From the NCBI RefSeq assembly GCF_040096055.1, contig NZ_JBBMFK010000026.1:1-56276 (forward strand): a stretch of 56,276 nucleotides of DNA. Direction: 5' to 3'. Positions 47,881-56,198 of the stretch are shown piece by piece (within the stretch, counting starts at the first letter, position 1; every line of letters starts with the position of its first letter). The position numbers and the translations under genes are program-made. The notes below the pieces were generated by a model, which did not search any database, had not been told where the DNA came from, and saw nothing but the letters and a program-made list of their open reading frames with translations. This stretch comes from Pseudoflavonifractor intestinihominis (GTDB lineage Bacteria > Bacillota > Clostridia > Oscillospirales > Oscillospiraceae).

Positions 47881-48543
47881 TTAACTTGGGGCGCCCTCCT
47901 CGCGGGCAAAGGCCAGGGTGAGGATGCGGCGGTTGACGCCGTCCAGGGTGGCCAGGGCCACGGAGAAGTTGGGGTCCTCGCCCAGGTAGCAGGCGCCCAG
48001 TAGGGCCTCGGTCTTTCCGGCCTGCTCCAGCCGCAGCCCCACCAGGGCGGCGATCTGGCTGCCGATGGGGACCTGACGCAGTTCATCCAGACAGAACCGG
48101 CACCCGGCGGTGAGGAACTGGTTGATGGCGTCGGTGGTGGCCTGGGCGATGGCCCGGCTCCGGCTGGCGGAGGAGAGGTCTGAGTGGGCGGTGCCCCAGT
48201 GGCACACATCGCCGATCCGCAGGGAGACGGTCACATCCACGCCGCTGCGCCCGGAGGAGAGCTCCAGCCTGTCGCAGATCAGCCGCCGCTGTACCACGGC
48301 GGGGCGGCAGGGGATCTGGGCCACGCTGATGATCCGGTGGTCCAGCTCCAGCCGGAACCGGGCCAGCAGGGCGGACTGGATGTCCCGCACGATCTGCTTG
48401 GGGGAGCGGGACTGGTCGGAGAGGACGTGGACCTCCCGGACCGCGGCGCCGTCAGTGACAAATTCCACGCTGAGTACGCCGGGGAGCTGTTCCGTCAGCT
48501 CCTTCCACGGGGCGGTGTCAGAAGAAAGGACAGTCTGTGCCAT
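47881..48543 (-). CDS. Conserved protein with an SPKQIVRDIQS motif, function unknown
   Basis: The 220-residue soluble protein has two parts. The first (about 20-100) contains REVHVLSDQSRSPKQIVRDI followed by LDHRIISVAQI. The second (about 100-220) has long beta strands and an Asp/Asn-rich end. I recall uncharacterised proteins with this SPKQ motif in Firmicutes and Actinobacteria; that is memory, not a search. GGGAGG lies 6 bases before the ATG at 48543. It is the first gene after the operon promoter, upstream of the micropeptide and HD-GYP genes. Confidence 0.7.
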   Translation of the reverse strand: MAQTVLSSDTAPWKELTEQLPGVLSVEFVTDGAAVREVHVLSDQSRSPKQIVRDIQSALLARFRLELDHRIISVAQIPCRPAVVQRRLICDRLELSSGRSGVDVTVSLRIGDVCHWGTAHSDLSSASRSRAIAQATTDAINQFLTAGCRFCLDELRQVPIGSQIAALVGLRLEQAGKTEALLGACYLGEDPNFSVALATLDGVNRRILTLAFAREEGAPS

Positions 48544-48612
48544 GTGGGCCTCCCAGGAGATAATTTAAAAGGCAAAAAATAGATATTTCAATGTGGCCGA
48601 AACATCGCACTT

Positions 48613-48641
48613 ATTATACAGAGTTCGACAAAAAGACGCAA
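48613..48641 (-). promoter_or_regulatory. Minus-strand sigma-A promoter of the SPKQ/HD-GYP operon
   Basis: On the minus strand TTGCGT (plus 48636-48641) and a perfect TATAAT (plus 48613-48618) are 17 bases apart. Transcription should start near 48606. Confidence 0.65.
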
Positions 48642-48728
48642 GGGACTTGCCGGATTTTCGGGGAAAATGGCGCTGGTAAAATAGACCAATCTCCTGCATA
48701 CAATGCAAGAGGAGAGGGGGCGGCGCGG

Positions 48729-49313
48729 GTGGAGGAGATACGGATTGGGCTGAAAAAGCCGGATGGCATGGTGCGTATACGGGAGGAGGGGCTTCAGGCG
48801 GTCATCTCCGCCCGGGCGGCGGATGACGGCGCGGGACTCTACAAGCTGCATCTGCTGGGAAAGGGGGACAGCCTGCTGCTGGGGACGTTGATTCCCGAAA
48901 ACGGCGCGCTCTGTCTGCGCCGGACCATCCCTGTGGACCAGCTGCGCCGCCGGGGACTGTGGCCGCCCTCCGGGGCGGAGGTCCGGCTGGCCTATGCCTT
49001 TGGCCGGGAGAGGGGGGGCGGGGAGCGGCCGCCTCAGGGGTGGACCAGGGAGGATCATCCCGCCCGGCTCATGGGGGAGCGGCTGCTGAGGGAGTGCGCC
49101 GCACCCCTGAAGGGCGGCCTGACCCGGCGGGAGGGGGAGGGCTTTGTGCTGGCCCTGCCCTGGGAGCCGGGGGGCCCGTTTCCAATGACGCCCCTGTTCT
49201 GCTTTGCGTCGGCCGAGCGGGTGGAGGGCCGGGGCTACGCGGTGTTCCACTTCACCGGCAAGGGCTGTCCCCGGCTGCCGGAGAAGCCCGGAGGGGAGAA
49301 AAAGGGGCGGTGA
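48729..49313 (+). CDS. Unrecognised soluble protein
   Basis: I do not recognise this 194-residue protein. It is rich in Gly, Arg, Leu and Pro, has no signal or membrane segment, and contains VRIREEGLQAVISARAADD and a beta-rich C-terminal half. The GTG at 48729 follows AGGAGAGGGGG by 8 bases. An ATG-less extension back to 48591 crosses the divergent promoter. It is divergent from the SPKQ operon. Confidence 0.6.
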   Translation: MEEIRIGLKKPDGMVRIREEGLQAVISARAADDGAGLYKLHLLGKGDSLLLGTLIPENGALCLRRTIPVDQLRRRGLWPPSGAEVRLAYAFGRERGGGERPPQGWTREDHPARLMGERLLRECAAPLKGGLTRREGEGFVLALPWEPGGPFPMTPLFCFASAERVEGRGYAVFHFTGKGCPRLPEKPGGEKKGR

Positions 49314-49368
49314 TCTCCTTGTTCCGGCGGCAATTGTGTGGTAAACTGGCCTGTAACAGCCCGGGCGG

Positions 49369-49397
49369 TTGTAACCCGGGCCCCAGTGCTGTATAAT
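49369..49397 (+). promoter_or_regulatory. sigma-A promoter of mrnC-rqcH
   Basis: TTGTAA at 49369-49374 and TATAAT at 49392-49397 are 17 bases apart. A CCCGGG...CCCGGG palindrome (about 49361-49380) overlaps the -35 region. The leader is about 66 bases. Confidence 0.7.
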
Positions 49398-49469
49398 AAT
49401 GCCTGTTGAACCAACCGCCGGCTGGCGCCCGCTTACCGGCGCATACACAAGAGACAGAGGTAGGATACC

Positions 49470-49868
49470 ATGGATTATTTTCATCTGAACGCCGCGCCCG
49501 ACGATATCCGGGCCATCAGCACCCTGGGCCTGGCCCATCTGGGGGACGGCGTATTTGAGTTGATGGTGCGTTCCTGGCTGTGCCTCCACGGCAAGGCCAC
49601 CAACAAGGGTCTCCACAAGGCCACAGTGCACTATGTGGCCGCCCCCGCCCAGGCGGCGGCGGCGGAGAAGATCATCCCCCTGCTCACCGAGGAGGAGGGG
49701 GACGTGTTCCGCCGTGGGCGCAACACCAGCCCCCACTCGGTGCCCAAGGCGGCCAGCCGGGCGGACTACCAGACCGCCACCGCTCTGGAGGCCCTGTTTG
49801 GCTGGCTCTATCTCCAGGGCCGGACCGAGCGGATCAACCAGCTCTTTGAGATCATGATGGAGGAGTAA
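49470..49868 (+). CDS. mrnC: Mini-ribonuclease III
   Basis: Mini-III is a small RNase III without an RNA-binding domain that matures 23S rRNA ends in Firmicutes. The 132 residues contain the catalytic signature STLGLAHLGDGVFELMVR, the family stretch RRGRNTSPHSVPKAAS, and the second acidic site TALEALFGWLYLQGR. Length is typical. The ATG follows a GAGG-type ribosome site. The rqcH start lies 4 bases after its stop. Full-length RNase III is also encoded in this window. Confidence 0.94.
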   Translation: MDYFHLNAAPDDIRAISTLGLAHLGDGVFELMVRSWLCLHGKATNKGLHKATVHYVAAPAQAAAAEKIIPLLTEEEGDVFRRGRNTSPHSVPKAASRADYQTATALEALFGWLYLQGRTERINQLFEIMMEE

Positions 49869-49872
49869 GCCC

Positions 49873-51639
49873 ATGCCCTTGGACGCGATTTGCCTCTCCG
49901 CCGTGGCGGAGGAGCTGAAGGCCGCCGTGCTGGGCGGCAAGATCGACAAGATTTATCAGCCTGTCCGGGATGAGATCGTGATGGCAGTGCGGGGGAGCCG
50001 GGAGAACGTGAAGCTGCTCCTGTCCGCCAGCCCCAACCACCCCCGGGTGCAGCTGACCCGGATTACCCGGGAAAACCCGGACACGCCCCCCATGTTCTGC
50101 ATGCTCCTGCGCAAGCATCTGACCGGCGCCCGGATTCTGGACATCACCCAGCCCCCGGTGGAGCGGCTGGTGGAGTTCAAGCTGGAGTGCCTGGACGAGC
50201 TGGGGGACCGGGTGGAGCGCCGCCTGGTGCTGGAGCTGATGGGCCGTTCGGCCAACCTGATCCTGCTGGACAGCGAGGGGCGCATCACCGACTGCGTCCG
50301 CCGGGTGGAGGGGGACCTGGCCGCGGGCAAGCGGCAGCTGCTGCCCGGTCTGTTCTACCATCCGCCCGTGCCCCAGGACAAGCGCAATCCGCTGACCCTG
50401 GAAGAGGGGGAGCTGGAGGGGCTGATTGCCGCCGCGCCCGAAGAGGGGGCGGTGGACAAGTGGCTGCTGGACACCTTCAACGGCCTCTCCCCGCTGATCT
50501 GCCGGGAGCTGGCCTTCCAGGCCGCCGGGGATTCCGCCGTCCGCTTCTGCCAGCTGGGGGAGAAGGGGAAGAAACGCCTGCTGGAGCGGATGAACGCCTT
50601 TGTAAACGCTGTAAAGGATAAAGATTTTACACCTTATATGATCCTCAAGGAGGGCAAGCCCACCGACTTCTCTTTCCTGCCCATCCTCCAGTACGGCATG
50701 ACCGTGGAGCTGCGGCGGATGGAGTCTTTTGGCCAGATGCTGGACAAGTTCTACGCCGACCGGGAGAGCGCCGAGCGGGTGAAGCAGAAGGGCCAGGACC
50801 TGGTGAAGTCGGTGACCAACGCCCGGGACCGCACCGCCCGCAAGCTGAACAACCAGCGCCGTGAGCTGGAGGCCACCCGGGACCGGGAGCGGCTGCGGGA
50901 GTGGGGGGACATCATCACCTCCAACCTCCACGCCATGGAGAAGGGCATGGGGATGCTGCGGGCGGTGAATTTCTACGACCCGGAGTGCCGGGAGGCTGAG
51001 ATACCCCTGGACCCGCTGCTGACGCCCCAGCAGAACGCGGCTAAATATTATAAGGAGTACAACAAGGCTAAGACCGCCGAGCGGGTGCTCACCGAGCAGA
51101 TCGCCCGGGGCGAGGGGGAGCTGGAGTACCTCAACAGCGTGCTGGAGAACATCACCCTGGCCGAGGGCGAGCGGGACCTCCAGGAGATCCGCCAGGAGCT
51201 GACTGACACCGGGTACCTCCGCCGGCAGAACAAGGCCGCCAAGCGGGAGAAGCGGGTGTCGGGCAGGCCCATGGAGTTCCGCTCCTCCACAGGACTGCGG
51301 ATCTCCGTGGGCAAGAACAACGCCCAGAACGATCAGCTTACCACCAAGATGGCCTATAAGAGCGACATCTGGCTCCACACCCAGAAAATCCACGGCTCCC
51401 ATGTCATTCTCTGGGCCGAGGGCGGGCCGGTGGACGCACAGAGCCTGACCGAGGCGGCCATGCTGGCGGCCTGGTTCTCCCAGGGCCGGGACGGCAAGAA
51501 GGTGCCCGTGGACTACACGCCGGTGAAGTACGTGAAGAAGCCCGCCGGGGCCCGGCCGGGCATGGTGGTGTACACCACCTACCAGACCGCCTACGTGGAC
51601 CCGGACGAGACGCTGGCAGAGAAGCTGAGAGTAAAGTAA
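49873..51639 (+). CDS. rqcH: Ribosome quality-control protein RqcH (NFACT family)
   Basis: RqcH binds stalled 50S-peptidyl-tRNA complexes and adds C-terminal alanine tails that mark the peptide for degradation. The 588 residues show an NFACT-N domain at the start (LDAICLSAVAEELKAAVLGGKIDKIYQP), helix-hairpin-helix and coiled-coil regions in the middle (about 290-430) and an NFACT-R domain from about 450 (FRSSTGLRISVGKNNAQNDQLTTKMA, then DIWLHTQKIHGSHVIL). Older annotations call it a fibronectin-binding protein. GGAGG in the end of mrnC serves as its ribosome site. Confidence 0.95.
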   Translation: MPLDAICLSAVAEELKAAVLGGKIDKIYQPVRDEIVMAVRGSRENVKLLLSASPNHPRVQLTRITRENPDTPPMFCMLLRKHLTGARILDITQPPVERLVEFKLECLDELGDRVERRLVLELMGRSANLILLDSEGRITDCVRRVEGDLAAGKRQLLPGLFYHPPVPQDKRNPLTLEEGELEGLIAAAPEEGAVDKWLLDTFNGLSPLICRELAFQAAGDSAVRFCQLGEKGKKRLLERMNAFVNAVKDKDFTPYMILKEGKPTDFSFLPILQYGMTVELRRMESFGQMLDKFYADRESAERVKQKGQDLVKSVTNARDRTARKLNNQRRELEATRDRERLREWGDIITSNLHAMEKGMGMLRAVNFYDPECREAEIPLDPLLTPQQNAAKYYKEYNKAKTAERVLTEQIARGEGELEYLNSVLENITLAEGERDLQEIRQELTDTGYLRRQNKAAKREKRVSGRPMEFRSSTGLRISVGKNNAQNDQLTTKMAYKSDIWLHTQKIHGSHVILWAEGGPVDAQSLTEAAMLAAWFSQGRDGKKVPVDYTPVKYVKKPAGARPGMVVYTTYQTAYVDPDETLAEKLRVK

Positions 51640-51667
51640 AACAGAACGCCGCGAAAGGGGAACAGCC

Positions 51668-52372
51668 ATGGAGCGCTACAACATTCTCGTGGTGGAGGAC
51701 GACCAGGATATCAACCGTCTCCTCTGCAAGATTCTGGAGGGAGGCGGGTACTGCTGCCGTCCCGCCTTTTCGGGCAGCGAGGCCATGCTCTGGGCCGGGC
51801 AGTACGACTACGATCTGATCCTGCTGGACCTGATGCTGCCCGGGCTCACCGGCGAGGAGTTCATCGCCGAGCTGCGCAAGAGCAGGACCATGCCCATCAT
51901 CGTCCTGTCGGCCAAGGCGGGGCTGGAGAGCCGGGTGAACGTGCTCAAGCTGGGGGCGGACGACTTCATCCCCAAGCCCTTTGACAATGCCGAGGTGCTG
52001 GCCCGGGTGGAGGCCCAGCTGCGGCGGTACCGGCAGTTCTCCTCTCCTGCGGGCGGGGGAAAGAACGTGCTCACCTGGGGGGACCTGACCCTGGACAAGG
52101 ACAGCATCACCGTCACGGCGGCGGGGAAGGACGTGGCGGTCACCGCCCGGGAGTTCGAGATCCTGGCCCTGCTGATGTCCTACCCCAAGAAGGTGTTCAC
52201 CCGGGAGCAGCTCTACGAGCAGGTGTGGGGCGGGGAGTACTTCGGGGACGACAACACCGTCAACGTCCATATCTCCAACCTCCGCGCCAAGCTGGCCAAG
52301 GCCTCGCCCACTGAGTATATCAAGACGGTGTGGGGCATCGGCTTCAAGATGAACGAAGAAGCGCAGGCGTAG
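51668..52372 (+). CDS. OmpR/PhoB-family response regulator
   Basis: The 234-residue regulator has a receiver domain (about 5-118) with Asp54 as the phosphoacceptor, the acidic pair at D11-D12 and the conserved Lys in PKPF, and a C-terminal winged-helix DNA-binding domain (about 135-230, ending YIKTVWGIGFKM). Its kinase gene lies four genes downstream. The ABC genes between them are the likely targets. GAAAGGGGA precedes the ATG by 6 bases. Confidence 0.95.
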   Translation: MERYNILVVEDDQDINRLLCKILEGGGYCCRPAFSGSEAMLWAGQYDYDLILLDLMLPGLTGEEFIAELRKSRTMPIIVLSAKAGLESRVNVLKLGADDFIPKPFDNAEVLARVEAQLRRYRQFSSPAGGGKNVLTWGDLTLDKDSITVTAAGKDVAVTAREFEILALLMSYPKKVFTREQLYEQVWGGEYFGDDNTVNVHISNLRAKLAKASPTEYIKTVWGIGFKMNEEAQA

Positions 52373-52537
52373 GTCCCCGGCCGACCATGGACCGGAGCGA
52401 CAGCCAAAGCCCAGGGGCCTACTTTATCCTTTCTTCACTTTTGCTTAAAGGCGAATTGTTGACTTGCCGTTATACTGGCATCACAATCCAGGAGGGACGG
52501 CGCTCCGCCCCTCCGCGAAAGAGAGGTTGATGCCGCA

Positions 52538-53461
52538 ATGGCAGAGAGCGTTCTGGTCACCCGGAACCTGACCAAGAAATACGGTCCGGCCACCGTGGTG
52601 AACAATGTAAATCTGAACATCGAGAAGGGGCAGATCTACGGCCTGGTGGGCCGCAACGGCGCGGGCAAGACCACCATCATCCGCATGATCACGGCCCAGA
52701 CCGTGCCCACCGAGGGAGAGATCGCCCTCTTCGGGGCCACCGAGCCGGGTGAGCTGGGCAAAATGCGCGCCCGCACCGGCGCCATGGTGGAGAACCCCAG
52801 CTTCTATCCCTACCTCACCGCCAAGGAGAACCTGGAGTACTACCGCATCCAGCGTGGCATCCCCGGCAAGAACTGTGTGGACGAGGTGCTCAGGCTGGTG
52901 GACCTGAAGAAGGCGGGCGGGAAGAAGTTCAAGACCTTTTCCCTGGGCATGAAGCAGCGGCTGGGGCTGGCCCTGGCCCTGATGGACCGGCCCGACCTCC
53001 TGCTGCTGGACGAGCCCATCAACGGCCTGGACCCGGAGGGCATCGTGGAGCTGCGCAACCTGCTGCTGGATCTGAACCGGGAGCGGGAGACCACCATCCT
53101 CATCTCCAGCCACATCCTCTCCGAACTGGAGAACCTGGCCACCCACTACGGCTTCATTGACAACGGCCGTATGCTGGAGCAGATCTCCGCCAAGGCCCTG
53201 AAGGAGAAGTGCCGGGCCTGTCTGGAGCTGGCGGTGGACAGCGCCCCGGCGGCGGCCCGCGCCCTGGAGCAGGGCCTGGGCGCCCGGGACTACGAGGTCC
53301 TGCCCGACAACGTCATCCGCCTGTACTGCCACCTGGACGAGCCCGCCCGGGTGACCCAGCTGCTGGTGGAGAGCGGCGTGGCCCTGCGCTCCATCGAGCA
53401 GAAGGGCGCCAACCTGGAGGACTACTTCCTGTCCCTGATCGGGGGTGTCCGCCATGGTTAA
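52538..53461 (+). CDS. ABC transporter ATP-binding protein (lantibiotic-immunity/BcrA type)
   Basis: The 307-residue ATPase has Walker A GRNGAGKTT (38-46), signature FSLGMKQRLGLALAL (from about 134) and Walker B LLLLDEPINGLDP. Its C-terminal 85 residues are an accessory domain. The closest resemblance is to BcrA/LanF-type ATPases that export or remove peptide antibiotics from the membrane. AGAGG lies about 10 bases before the ATG. A possible promoter is TTGACT (52459-52464) with CACAAT (52482-52487). Its stop overlaps the first permease start. Confidence 0.92.
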   Translation: MAESVLVTRNLTKKYGPATVVNNVNLNIEKGQIYGLVGRNGAGKTTIIRMITAQTVPTEGEIALFGATEPGELGKMRARTGAMVENPSFYPYLTAKENLEYYRIQRGIPGKNCVDEVLRLVDLKKAGGKKFKTFSLGMKQRLGLALALMDRPDLLLLDEPINGLDPEGIVELRNLLLDLNRERETTILISSHILSELENLATHYGFIDNGRMLEQISAKALKEKCRACLELAVDSAPAAARALEQGLGARDYEVLPDNVIRLYCHLDEPARVTQLLVESGVALRSIEQKGANLEDYFLSLIGGVRHG

Positions 53462-54206
53462 GTACATGCGCGCTGAGTTCTATAAGGTGCTCCACCGCAA
53501 GTATACCTACGGCTTCCTGCTGGTGATCCTCCTCCTGGAGGCCCTGCTGGTGGCGGGCTGGGCCTTTACCAACGCCAACGGCAACGATGTGGACTTCTCC
53601 TCCGGCGCCGGTGTCCTGGCCCTTATGATGGGGGTGGGTCTGTACTGTACGGTCCTCACCGGCGACATGGTCTACTCCGACCAGTACAAGTTCAACACCC
53701 TGAAAAACGAGGTGTCCTACGGCCTGCCCAGAGCCCGCATCTACCTGGGCAAGCTGATCGTGTCCTGTATCACCGCCCTGGTGCTGTGCGCCATTATCCT
53801 GTGCGCCTACGTGGGCATGTGCTGGGTGGTGCTGCCCCACGGTACGGGGACGGCCGATACCATAAGCCTCATCGGCTACTGTGTTCTGAACGCCCTGCCC
53901 CTGTGGCTGGGGACCCAGGCCCTGGTGCTCATGCTCTATTTCCTGTTCAGGAGCACCACGGTGGCCTCGTTCATCGTGGTCGGTGTGATCGCGGCGCTGC
54001 CCCAGATTGTGAAGCTGCTGATTACCCTGGTGAGTCCGGTGTTTGAGTATGTGTATGTGTGCATGCTGACCACGTCCCTGGAGATGGCGCCCTATGCGCC
54101 CTGGGACATGGGCCTGCTGGGCCGGAGCTGGGCCATCGGCGCCGGGTGGTTTGTGGTCACCACCCTGGTGGGGCTCATTCTCTTCCGGAAGCGGGAGATC
54201 AACTGA
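53454..54206 (+). CDS. ABC transporter permease 1 (LanE/BcrB-like)
   Basis: The 250-residue protein has six membrane helices and begins with the motif MRAEFYKVLHRKYTYG typical of ABC-2 permeases. A conserved cytoplasmic stretch LKNEVSYGLPRARIYLGKL recurs in the next gene. The ATG at 53454 overlaps the ATPase stop by 8 bases, so translation is coupled. It should pair with permease 2 as a heterodimer. Confidence 0.88.
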   Translation: MVKYMRAEFYKVLHRKYTYGFLLVILLLEALLVAGWAFTNANGNDVDFSSGAGVLALMMGVGLYCTVLTGDMVYSDQYKFNTLKNEVSYGLPRARIYLGKLIVSCITALVLCAIILCAYVGMCWVVLPHGTGTADTISLIGYCVLNALPLWLGTQALVLMLYFLFRSTTVASFIVVGVIAALPQIVKLLITLVSPVFEYVYVCMLTTSLEMAPYAPWDMGLLGRSWAIGAGWFVVTTLVGLILFRKREIN

Positions 54207-54224
54207 CAAAAAGGGGGCGGCCCT

Positions 54225-54974
54225 GTGCTCAACTATATCAAGGCGGAGCTGTACCGGGCCGCCCACCATATGGCGGTCTACCTGGTGTCCGGCATTCTGC
54301 TGGCCCTTGCCCTCACCTTCGCCTCCATGTGGGTGGGGCCGTTCACCTTCCCCAATATGGTGGGGCTGCTGTCGACCACCATGCCGATAGGGCTCTTCAT
54401 GGCCGCCATTATGGATGTAGTGGTGGTGTCCGGCGTGCACCGGACGGGCAGCCTGAAAAACGAGGTGGAGTTCGGCATCCCCCGGAGCCGGATCTACCTG
54501 GGCAAGCTGATTGCGGCCTTTCTCCTGGCGGTTATGCTGTGCGCCCTGGTGCTGGGGGGCTTTCTGGGCCTGTCCTGGCTGTTCACGGACCATGGCACCC
54601 CGGAGGAGACCCAGGTGTCCCTGGCCATTCTGGGCTATGTGGCGGCGGCCTCCTTCCCTTTGTGGGTAGGGGCGCTGGGGGTGACCCACGCCCTGTTCCT
54701 GGCCCTGAAGAACGAGGTACTGGCGGCCTGTCTGGCGGCCTACCTGCTCCTGCTGGGAGAGCCCATGACCGCCATCCTGACCATGATCAACTCGGAGGCC
54801 ATTGCCGCCCCCGCCCGGCTGGTGCGGTCGGTGCTGCTGACGGCCCCCTTCTGGCAGTACCAGGGCGACCTGACCTGGCGGATGATGGCCGGGAACTGGG
54901 CCATCGGCCTGGGCTGGCTGCTGGGCAGCACAGCCGTGGGCCTGTGGGTGTTCCGCCGGACGGAAGTGCGATGA
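54225..54974 (+). CDS. ABC transporter permease 2 (LanG-like)
   Basis: The 249-residue protein has six membrane helices and is a diverged paralogue of permease 1: the starts (YIKAELYRAAHHMAVYL) and the loop LKNEVEFGIPRSRIYLGKL are alike. The GTG at 54225 follows AAGGGGG by about 8 bases. A GC hairpin at 55006-55042 separates it from the kinase gene. Confidence 0.88.
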   Translation: MLNYIKAELYRAAHHMAVYLVSGILLALALTFASMWVGPFTFPNMVGLLSTTMPIGLFMAAIMDVVVVSGVHRTGSLKNEVEFGIPRSRIYLGKLIAAFLLAVMLCALVLGGFLGLSWLFTDHGTPEETQVSLAILGYVAAASFPLWVGALGVTHALFLALKNEVLAACLAAYLLLLGEPMTAILTMINSEAIAAPARLVRSVLLTAPFWQYQGDLTWRMMAGNWAIGLGWLLGSTAVGLWVFRRTEVR

Positions 54975-55005
54975 CAGTCTCCCCGCCGGTTGGGGAGAGA
55001 CAAGA

Positions 55006-55042
55006 CCGCCGGGAGGCGCCCGTGGCAGCGGGCCCCCGGCGG
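55006..55042 (+). terminator. Intercistronic hairpin before the histidine kinase gene
   Basis: CCGCCGGG (55006-55013) pairs with CCCGGCGG (55035-55042), with an inner GCCCG/CGGGC stem. Only CTTTG follows, so it is probably an attenuator that lowers kinase expression relative to the transporter. Confidence 0.45.
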
Positions 55043-55093
55043 CTTTGCCCCGTTGTACGGGGCTGATTTACCAGGGAGAAGGGAGCGGAAAAG

Positions 55094-56011
55094 ATGCCTC
55101 TGCTGATTCTGGCCCTCATCGTACTGGGGGCGCTGTGCGTGGGTCTGGGCATCCGGGTCTACGCGGTGGAGCGCGCCCTCCGCTCCGCCGCCGGGCAGCT
55201 GCGGGAGCGGGAGAAGACGGGCAGCAGCGCCCGTATCCTCATGGCGGCCCCCAACTCCTCGGCGGAGCAGCTCATCTCTGCCGTCAACGGCCTGCTGGAG
55301 CTGCGCCAGGCGGAGGAGGCGGACTACTGCCGCCGGGAGAAGGCGCTCCGGCAGCAGATCGCCAATGTGTCCCACGACCTGCGCACGCCGCTCACCTCCA
55401 TCATCGGCTACCTCCAGCTTCTGGAGGGGGACGGCCTGACCCCGGGCGAGCGGGAGGAGTACCTGAGCATCATCGAGGGCCGTGCCCGTGCCCTCCAGAG
55501 CCTCATCGGCAGCTTTTACGACCTGTCCCGGCTGGACGGGGGCGAGTACCCCATCGCCCGGGAGCGGGTGGACCTGTACGCCATCCTCAGCGAGCTGGTG
55601 GCGGGCTTTTACAACGACCTGACGGCCTCCGGGCTGGACGTGTCGGTGGACCTGGCGGAAGGGCTTCCTCTGGTGTGGGGAGATGCTGCCGCCGTGCTCC
55701 GGGTGTTCACCAACCTGATCCGCAACGCCCTGGAGCACGGGGTGGGCACCCTGTCCATCCGGCTGTACCGGGCGGGGGATACCGTGGTCAGCGCCTTCTC
55801 CAACGGGGCGGGGGGCCTGACGGAGGAGGACGTGCCCCATGTGTTCGACCGGTCCTTCACCTCGGACAAGAACCGCACCAGCCACAACGCGGGCCTGGGC
55901 CTGGCCATTGTGAAGGCCCTGGCGGAGCAGATGGGCTGCCGGACGGAGGCCTCTCTGGAGGGGCCGGAGTTCGTCATCCGGGTTTTCTGGAAGACCGCCG
56001 GGGACCGCTGA
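55094..56011 (+). CDS. Sensor histidine kinase without extracellular sensor domain
   Basis: The 305-residue kinase has one N-terminal hydrophobic segment (about 3-20) and then enters the cytoplasmic parts. The HisKA domain carries the phosphorylated His94 in NVSHDLRTPLTS, and the ATP-binding domain shows NLIRNALEHG, HVFDRSF and GLGLAIVKALAEQMG. With no visible input domain it may sense through the adjacent transporter, as in other peptide-antibiotic detoxification modules. That is inference. The gene ends at a strong terminator. Confidence 0.94.
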   Translation: MPLLILALIVLGALCVGLGIRVYAVERALRSAAGQLREREKTGSSARILMAAPNSSAEQLISAVNGLLELRQAEEADYCRREKALRQQIANVSHDLRTPLTSIIGYLQLLEGDGLTPGEREEYLSIIEGRARALQSLIGSFYDLSRLDGGEYPIARERVDLYAILSELVAGFYNDLTASGLDVSVDLAEGLPLVWGDAAAVLRVFTNLIRNALEHGVGTLSIRLYRAGDTVVSAFSNGAGGLTEEDVPHVFDRSFTSDKNRTSHNAGLGLAIVKALAEQMGCRTEASLEGPEFVIRVFWKTAGDR

Positions 56012-56020
56012 GCCCCGCAG

Positions 56021-56056
56021 CACCCGCCGGATCATGATCCGGCGGGTGTATTTTTA
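56021..56056 (+). terminator. Rho-independent terminator after the kinase gene
   Basis: Bases 56021-56048 are a perfect 28-base palindrome (14-bp arms centred on ATCATGAT), followed by TATTTTTA. Confidence 0.92.
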
Positions 56057-56104
56057 TGGCGCTTCCTGTCGCGGGGCGAGGCTGCTTTACAGTGGTAAAG
56101 TATA

Positions 56105-56133
56105 TTGACATCCGAAAATGAACATGTTATCCT
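56105..56133 (+). promoter_or_regulatory. Probable promoter of the NfnA-like gene
   Basis: A perfect TTGACA at 56105-56110 is followed after 17 bases by TATCCT (56128-56133). The leader would be about 60 bases. Confidence 0.6.
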
Positions 56134-56198
56134 TGCGGTAAACGGGTTAGCCTAACAAAAAGTTTGGTATGCTGACTCCTTGAAAGGTGGAGAACAGA

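Noticed and set aside
52441..52476. TTGCTT with TATACT as a promoter for the ABC operon
   Set aside because: The spacing is 24 bases. TTGACT with CACAAT at 17 bases is a slightly better but still weak candidate.
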